A DNA stretch of 34,095 bases from Christensenella sp. UBA6880 (GTDB taxonomy: Bacteria > Bacillota > Clostridia > Christensenellales > CAG-917), in assembly GCA_002449145.1 (NCBI GenBank), contig DKCG01000041.1:1-34095 (forward strand). The letters are read 5' to 3'. Each line of letters begins with the position of its first letter. Within the stretch, counting starts at the first letter, position 1. Made by a program: the position numbers and the translations under genes. A model generated the notes under the pieces. The model was not told the origin of the DNA and searched no databases. It was given only the letters and a program-made list of their open reading frames with translations. Positions 29,014 to 34,095 of the stretch are shown here, piece after piece.

Positions 29014-30306
29014 ATGGATTTATTTGACCTTCAAAACAACGAAAAGACTATGGCACCGCTTGCCGAACGTATGCGCCCGCGCACTTTGGACGAATTTTTG
29101 GGACAAGGCAAAATCGTGGGGCAAGGTTCGCTTTTGCGCAGAGCGATTGCCGCAGACAAACTTGGCAGTTGCATTTTCTACGGACCGCCCGGGACGGGAA
29201 AAACCACGCTTGCAAACATCATTGCGGAAAATACGAACGCGGCTTTCGTCAAACTGAATGCCGTCACGAGCGGCGTTGCGGACGCAAAAAAGATTATCGA
29301 CGAGGCTCGCGACCGTCTTCGCATGTACGGAAAACGTACATATTTGCTTTTGGACGAATGTCATCGCTGGAACAAGGCGCAAAGCGACAGCGTGTTGCAG
29401 GCAATCGAGCAAGGCTACATAATTTTTATCGGTTCTACCACGGAAAATCCCTACGTTTCGATGACGAGGGCTATCGTGTCGAGATGTCGTATTTTCTCGT
29501 TTTCGAGGCTTTCGGACAAGGATATTAGGGCGGGTCTTGAAAGGGCGGTCAAGGACAAGGAAAGAGGGCTCGGCAATATGAATCTCGAAGTGAGCGACGA
29601 GGCTCTTTCGCACCTTGCGTGGGCAAGCGCGGGGGATATGCGCACCGCACTCAACGCTTTGGAACTTGCCGCACTCACCACGCACGCGGACTCGGACGGC
29701 GTTATAAGAGTGGGAAAAGAGGAAGCCGAACAATCCATACAGCAAAAAGCACTCAGTATGACGGAAGATATGTATTACGATATGATTTCCGCATTCATAA
29801 AGAGTATGAGAGGAAGCGACAGCAACGCCGCGCTTTACTGGGCGGAAAGGCTCATCGAGGCGGGTTGCGATCCTATGCTCATCGGGCGCAGAATTATGAT
29901 TCACGCTTGCGAGGACGTAGGTATGGCAGATCCCAATGCTATCGTCGTTGCGACGTCGTGCGTGCAGGCTTTTGAAAAAATAGGATTGCCCGAAGGGCGT
30001 ATTCCGCTTGCCGAAGGCATAATATACGTTTCGGAAGCGCCGAAGTCGAACAAAGTCGTCGAGGCACTCGGCGGCGCAGAAAACGCGGTGAAGAACATCA
30101 AGCACGAAACTGTGCCTTTGTATCTTCGCGACCCGAACTACAAGGGTGATGACGAAAAAGTGAGCGGATACAAATATCCGCACTCGTACGGCGGTTGGGT
30201 AAAACAACAATACCTTCCCGACGAGATAAAAGACGCAATATTCTACGAGCCGACCGAAAACGGCTTCGAAAAAGTGATAAAGGAAAGACAGTCGAAAAGA
30301 AAATAA
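29014..30306 (+). CDS. rarA: RarA/MgsA replication-associated recombination ATPase
   Basis: The 430-residue AAA+ ATPase begins LAERMRPRTLDEFLGQ. Walker A is YGPPGTGKTTLA, Walker B with the DExH-like motif is LLLDECHRWNKAQSD, sensor 1 is IGSTTENPY, and the C-terminal half has ALYWAERLIEAGCDPMLIGRR, IMIHACEDVGMADPNA and KNIKHETVPLYLRDPNYKGD. All are typical of RarA/MgsA/WRNIP1, which acts at stalled replication forks. The gene is divergent from yunB, with the promoters between them. Confidence 0.95.
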   Translation: MDLFDLQNNEKTMAPLAERMRPRTLDEFLGQGKIVGQGSLLRRAIAADKLGSCIFYGPPGTGKTTLANIIAENTNAAFVKLNAVTSGVADAKKIIDEARDRLRMYGKRTYLLLDECHRWNKAQSDSVLQAIEQGYIIFIGSTTENPYVSMTRAIVSRCRIFSFSRLSDKDIRAGLERAVKDKERGLGNMNLEVSDEALSHLAWASAGDMRTALNALELAALTTHADSDGVIRVGKEEAEQSIQQKALSMTEDMYYDMISAFIKSMRGSDSNAALYWAERLIEAGCDPMLIGRRIMIHACEDVGMADPNAIVVATSCVQAFEKIGLPEGRIPLAEGIIYVSEAPKSNKVVEALGGAENAVKNIKHETVPLYLRDPNYKGDDEKVSGYKYPHSYGGWVKQQYLPDEIKDAIFYEPTENGFEKVIKERQSKRK

Positions 30307-30495
30307 CGCAAATCAAGCAAAATTAGCACAAAACGAGCGGAATATAGCAAAATAACGGGCGATATAACGCAAAAAAATAAGCGGCATAACGTAAAAAGAA
30401 GCAAAAAAAAGCGCAAAAAACCGGAAAATAAAACTGCGAAAAATCGCAAAAATTCCGCGTAAAACCGCTTGATTTTCTTTAGGCGAAATGAAAAT
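30307..30495. other. A-rich spacer without a gene
   Basis: The gap between rarA and the ABC transporter genes is rich in A on the + strand, with repeated AGCAAAA, CGCAAAAA and GCGCAAAA elements roughly every 10-20 nt. No terminator or open frame is convincing. A bent promoter region is possible. Confidence 0.4.
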
Positions 30496-31245
30496 ATGTT
30501 ACAAATCGAAAATTTGACTAAAACTTATGCGGGCAATCAAAAACCGTCCGTCGAAAATCTTTCTCTCACTGTCAACGACGGCGAGATTTTCGGATTTATA
30601 GGTCCGAACGGCGCGGGTAAATCCACGACGATTAAAAGCATTACGGGCATTATATCTTTTGAGGATGGCAGGGTGCTTATCGACGGCATTGACCTCAAAT
30701 CCGCGCCCCTCGAAGCGAAAAAGCATATCGGCTACGTCAGCGACGACCACGTTATGTACGAGGGATTGACGGGCGTTGAATATATAAACTTCATTTGCGA
30801 CGTTTTCGACGTGCCGACCGCGCAAAGACAAGAAAGATTGGCAAAATATAGCGCGCTTTTCTCTCTCGAAGACGCGGTTAAGAAGCAGATTTCCACGTAT
30901 TCGCACGGAATGAAGCAAAAACTCAACATCATAGGCGCGCTCATTCACGAGCCTAAACTTTGGATTCTCGACGAGCCTATGACGGGTCTCGACCCTCGCT
31001 CGGCGTACAACTTGAAACAACTTATGCGCGAACACGCAGACAAGGGCAACAGCGTGTTTTTCTCGTCGCACGTCCTCGAAGTCGTGGAAAAAGTGTGCGA
31101 CAGAGTGGGAATTATCGAGGACGGACACCTCATTGCGACTTGCCGTATCGACGAGTTGAAAGAGAAAAACAAGGACAAATCTCTCGAAGAACTGTTCCTC
31201 AAACTCACGGACACGACGCCCGTATTCGAGCAAACTGCGGAATGA
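30496..31245 (+). CDS. ABC transporter ATP-binding protein
   Basis: The product has 249 residues from ATG 30496, with AGGCGA upstream; an in-frame TTG at 30469 is less likely. Walker A GPNGAGKS, signature YSHGMKQK, Walker B LWILDEPMTGLDP and the H-loop SSHVLE are all present. The C-terminal region (IDELKEKNKDKSLEELFLKLT) is like ABC-2 type exporters that pump lipids, peptides or drugs. It lies 7 nt before its permease gene. The substrate is unknown. Confidence 0.93.
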   Translation: MLQIENLTKTYAGNQKPSVENLSLTVNDGEIFGFIGPNGAGKSTTIKSITGIISFEDGRVLIDGIDLKSAPLEAKKHIGYVSDDHVMYEGLTGVEYINFICDVFDVPTAQRQERLAKYSALFSLEDAVKKQISTYSHGMKQKLNIIGALIHEPKLWILDEPMTGLDPRSAYNLKQLMREHADKGNSVFFSSHVLEVVEKVCDRVGIIEDGHLIATCRIDELKEKNKDKSLEELFLKLTDTTPVFEQTAE

Positions 31246-31252
31246 GGCACGT

Positions 31253-32980
31253 ATGAGAGATTTCCTTATCGTATTCAAAACTCTGTTTCGCAACGCAAAT
31301 TCGAGGACAGAGGACGCAGAAGGCAAAAAGAAGATCCCGTCGGGATTGAAAGCGTTGATTTCGTTTTTGCCGCTCGTCGCGTTAATCTGCATTATGGTTG
31401 CGTTTTTGGCAGTGAATTTGAAAAGCGTGGGTGAGTTTTCCTTGCTCGTCGTGGCTATCGTTGCCGCAACGCAACTTTTGGTGATGTTCCTTTCGATGTT
31501 CTCGATTGTAACGACGCTTTACGGCGCAAAAGATACGCCGTTTCTCAACACGTTGCCCCTTCGTCCGACGTCGGTGTTTTTTGCAAAATTCGCAATGACT
31601 TACGTCAATGCGCTCGAACTTTCAACGGCTGTGATTTTGCCGACGGTTCTAACTTCCGCAATAGCGTTTAACGTCGCAAGCAAATCGATGTTTTACGGAT
31701 TCTATCCGCTTATTTTGGTGATTTTGCTCGTTGCGCCGATATTGCCGCTTTTTATCGTCAGCGTGCTTTCTATGCCCGTCGTGTGGCTCGGCTCGTACTT
31801 CAAAGGCAAGCCTACGCTCAAAAGCGTTTTGGTGATTCTTTTCTACGTCGTTTTGATGTGCGCGTATATGGTGCTCGTCTACTATATGAACACGCGCGGA
31901 TTCGGTCAAGAGGGCGGCGTTGAGATGTCGCAAGGCACTCTCGCTTCGCTTTCCGTACTCGCAAACGTGTTCTATCCCGACAAAGTGCTCGTAAACTACT
32001 GTCTGGGTATCCAAGCGGGCAAAAACTTCGGCATATCCGCCGCCATAACCGTCGGTATGATTGTCGTTATGCTGTTGCTTTCCGCGCTCTTTTACAAGAG
32101 AATCAACTCGAAAGCGACGGAAAATTCTCAATCCACCGAATCAAAAATCGCCACATTCAAACAATCAAACGTGGTCGTGTCCATTATGAAGCGCGATTTT
32201 ACGTCGATTATGCGCAACAGCGCGCTTGCGATGACCTCGTTTGCAAATCTGCTTATGGCACCGCTTTTTATCGTCGTGATGTACTTTATCACCAACTTTA
32301 AGTCGGGCGCGGAAGAGGGCGTAACTCCGTTTATGTCCGAAATGATGGGCATAGGATTCGTTGTGATGTATTCGATGATTTTCCTTGCCGGCGCAAATAT
32401 GATTGCGAGTATGGCATATACGAGAGAGGGCAAATCCTTTTTCGCGTCAAAAGCCTTGCCTATTAATCCTAAAGACAGCATAAAAGCAAAACTTTTGCTT
32501 TCCATAATCGTACCGAGCGTTCTGCTTGTGCCGATTATGCTTATCGCGTTGCTGCTTTACAAAATCGACATCGTGTCCACGTTGTTTGTCGGAATAGATA
32601 CGCTTATGATGATAACCGGCATTTGCTGTATGTCCATACTTTTCGATATGAAAAAGGGCAATCAGCACTGGGAACAGGTTGCCGAAATCAAAAATTCGTC
32701 GCAGAACACTTATCAACTCATATCGGCGTTTGCGTCGATTGTACCCGCGATTATCGTATTCGTGCTCGGAATCGTCCTTGCGGCGTGCGAGGATATTCTC
32801 GGCGTCGTTATTGCAAAAGTCATATTCTGGGCGGTGGCGACGATATTTTCGGTTGTCGTACTTATCGTCGGATTGTGTCTACTCAAAGCCTACGGCTTGA
32901 AATGGTATGAGTTTATAGGCGAAAACAAGCCCAAAAAGAAGGGCGCGAAAAACGAACTCGGAAGGGGGTTGCTCAAATGA
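31253..32980 (+). CDS. ABC-2 type transporter permease, 575 aa
   Basis: About twelve apolar segments are visible, in two halves, with a charged middle (YKRINSKATENSQSTESKIATFKQSNVVVSIMKRDF). The N-terminus (FLIVFKTLFRN) and the TPFLNTLPLRPTSVFFAKF segment resemble large ABC-2 permeases of Clostridia. It works with the upstream ATPase. The stop overlaps the ruvX start as ATGA, which links it with housekeeping DNA-repair genes by chance of gene order. Confidence 0.88.
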   Translation: MRDFLIVFKTLFRNANSRTEDAEGKKKIPSGLKALISFLPLVALICIMVAFLAVNLKSVGEFSLLVVAIVAATQLLVMFLSMFSIVTTLYGAKDTPFLNTLPLRPTSVFFAKFAMTYVNALELSTAVILPTVLTSAIAFNVASKSMFYGFYPLILVILLVAPILPLFIVSVLSMPVVWLGSYFKGKPTLKSVLVILFYVVLMCAYMVLVYYMNTRGFGQEGGVEMSQGTLASLSVLANVFYPDKVLVNYCLGIQAGKNFGISAAITVGMIVVMLLLSALFYKRINSKATENSQSTESKIATFKQSNVVVSIMKRDFTSIMRNSALAMTSFANLLMAPLFIVVMYFITNFKSGAEEGVTPFMSEMMGIGFVVMYSMIFLAGANMIASMAYTREGKSFFASKALPINPKDSIKAKLLLSIIVPSVLLVPIMLIALLLYKIDIVSTLFVGIDTLMMITGICCMSILFDMKKGNQHWEQVAEIKNSSQNTYQLISAFASIVPAIIVFVLGIVLAACEDILGVVIAKVIFWAVATIFSVVVLIVGLCLLKAYGLKWYEFIGENKPKKKGAKNELGRGLLK

Positions 32981-33399
32981 TGAAACGTAAAATCGCATTG
33001 GACGTCGGCGACGTTCGTATAGGCGTTGCGGTGAGCGATTTGTTGGGAATAACCGCAAATCCGCGCGAAACGTACGTTCGCAAAAAAGGCGATACGAACG
33101 CGGACATCGCGTATTTTTGCGAGTATGCAAAAAGAGAGGACGCGGACGCTTTCGTTCTCGGTTTGCCCAAGAATATGGACGGCACGGAAGGGGACAGAGC
33201 GGTCGTGACGAGGCAGTTCGGCGATATGCTGCAAGAGGCAAGCGGTTTGCCCGTTCTGTATCAGGACGAGAGACTCACCACCGTTTCGGCAGAGCGTATG
33301 CTCATCGACGCCGACGTGCGCCGTGAAAAACGCAAAAAAGTCATTGATAAGGTTGCCGCAACCATAATTTTGCAATCCTATCTCGACTCGCACCGCTGA
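32977..33399 (+). CDS. ruvX: Putative Holliday junction resolvase / pre-16S rRNA nuclease RuvX (YqgF)
   Basis: The 140-residue RNase-H-fold protein carries ALDVGDVRIGVAVSD, VLGLPKNMDGT, YQDERLTTVSAERML and KVIDKVAATIILQSYLD, with the acidic catalytic residues at Asp9 or so, Glu/Asp of DERL and Asp of DKVAA. The start overlaps the permease stop. YqgF proteins process the 5' end of 16S rRNA. Confidence 0.95.
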   Translation: MMKRKIALDVGDVRIGVAVSDLLGITANPRETYVRKKGDTNADIAYFCEYAKREDADAFVLGLPKNMDGTEGDRAVVTRQFGDMLQEASGLPVLYQDERLTTVSAERMLIDADVRREKRKKVIDKVAATIILQSYLDSHR

Positions 33400-33425
33400 A
33401 AATTGAGTACGATTTGATATTTTGC

Positions 33426-33453
33426 TTGCAAATTGCGCAAAATATGTTACTAT
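33426..33453 (+). promoter_or_regulatory. Probable promoter of the DUF1292 gene
   Basis: TTGCAA (33426-33431) and TACTAT (33448-33453) are 16 nt apart, about 56 nt before the ATG at 33510, in the short gap after ruvX. Confidence 0.45.
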
Positions 33454-33509
33454 CAAAATATCAAGATGCAATCCGCAAAATCCGCTTTGCATCGCAAGGA
33501 GAAACTACT

Positions 33510-33866
33510 ATGGCAGATTTTTTTGACGACCAAAACAATACGACAGAAGACGACGATATTATCACGTTGTACAACGAAGTCGCAGACAAGGACGAGGATT
33601 TCTATCATCTCGCAACTCTCGACGTCGACAACAGATGGTTTGTCGTTATGAAACCCGTCGAGAAACTCGACGATATCGAGGACGACGAAGTTCTCATCTA
33701 CGAAATTGCCGAAAACGAAGACGGCAACGACGTATTTATGGCAATCGAAGACGAAGCGCTTCTTCAAAGAGTTTTCGACGAATTTATGGCAGAAGTCGAA
33801 AAGATGGAAGGTTGCGAATGTGACGACGAAGATTGTGCGTGCTGCCATCACGACTGCAAACACTAA
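33510..33866 (+). CDS. DUF1292 family protein, 118 aa
   Basis: ATG 33510 follows AAGGAG; an open frame from 33414 has no start signal. The acidic protein has ITLYNEVADKDEDFYHLATLDVDNRWFVVMKPVEK and DEVLIYEIAENEDG, the usual DUF1292 pattern, next to ruvX as in many Firmicutes. The C-terminus is Cys/His-rich (CECDDEDCACCHHDCKH), probably a metal site. Its function is unknown. Confidence 0.88.
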   Translation: MADFFDDQNNTTEDDDIITLYNEVADKDEDFYHLATLDVDNRWFVVMKPVEKLDDIEDDEVLIYEIAENEDGNDVFMAIEDEALLQRVFDEFMAEVEKMEGCECDDEDCACCHHDCKH

Positions 33867-33895
33867 GCAGTCAAACAGCGAATAACTGCGTCAAA

Positions 33896-33923
33896 GCCCC
33901 TCGCAAAACGAGGGGCATTTTTT
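33896..33923 (+). terminator. Intrinsic terminator after the DUF1292 gene
   Basis: GCCCCTCG at 33896-33903 pairs with CGAGGGGC at 33909-33916 around CAAAA, followed by A and six T. The remaining bases up to the window end hold no recognisable gene. Confidence 0.88.
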
Positions 33924-34095
33924 ATGCGTAATTATTTATCAAAATTAAGATTTCCCCTTTCCTCACGTGTTTTCCCTATCGCCGTTCCCCCTCTGCATAA
34001 ATTTGAGGGAACCCACGCCGACCGCATAGCGGGGGACAACACTCAGCACTCGCATAGATAAGGACATTTCTCTTATTATGCCACTGCGCTTTGTG

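Noticed and set aside
29020..30210. Minus-strand open frame of 396 codons over rarA
   Set aside because: rarA is certain and the antisense frame has the composition of a mirror frame.
33931..34095. Possible RNA gene at the window end
   Set aside because: No tRNA, rRNA or stable fold could be recognised in these bases.

Overview
The window holds the late half of a prophage (about 1-25,740) joined to chromosomal DNA of a spore-forming member of the Clostridia (about 25,740-34,095). The chromosomal side carries spoVAC, spoVAD and spoVAE, yunB, rarA, an ABC exporter pair, the ruvX/yqgF resolvase gene and a DUF1292 gene. That set points to an endospore-forming Firmicute, but the species cannot be named from sequence alone. 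The phage left end, including any integrase, repressor or replication genes, lies outside the window.

Layout. 1-1063: very small early/middle phage genes, two of them Cys-rich and one a lipoprotein. 1226-1982: a two-gene cassette that looks like an effector with a partner. 2008-2169: tRNA-Gly and tRNA-Ser. 2239-4138: a ParB-N/DNA methyltransferase followed by a short SAM synthetase, an apparent methylation module that supplies its own cofactor. 4164-8502: small and large terminase, portal and minor capsid protein. 8612-12897: scaffold-like protein, major capsid protein with a carbohydrate-binding-like tail, and head-tail joining proteins. 12902-13572: a second cassette sharing its N-terminal module with the first. 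13782-19399: tail proteins, with no tape measure protein visible. 19412-20320: a triosephosphate-isomerase-fold protein fused in frame behind a small tail-type peptide, with its catalytic His replaced. 20324-23399: small tail/host-range genes and three membrane proteins. 23400-25640: structured non-coding DNA, an AT-rich cargo gene, and a minus-strand membrane-protein gene that is a second copy of one at 14,410.

The strongest unexplained signals are these. (1) Two solitary 36-nt units at 8,497 and 14,356 have the length, ends and spacing of type II CRISPR repeats. Each sits just upstream of a terminator, which suggests an RNA anti-CRISPR or crRNA mimic. (2) The phage TIM homologue has lost its catalytic His and has a second in-frame ribosome binding site and start. 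(3) Two antisense membrane-protein cassettes have near-identical ends and promoters but divergent middles. (4) Two effector/partner cassettes share one leader module. (5) The prophage interrupts the gene upstream of spoVAC, leaving a coupled 3' fragment and a sigma-A-like promoter that points into the spoVA operon.

The phage late genes run on the + strand as one long set with frequent ATGA overlaps and strong AGGAGG-type ribosome binding sites. Intrinsic terminators at 8,556, 10,691, 13,606, 18,177 and 23,420 divide it. The minus-strand cargo genes have their own promoters, as expected for genes expressed in the lysogen.
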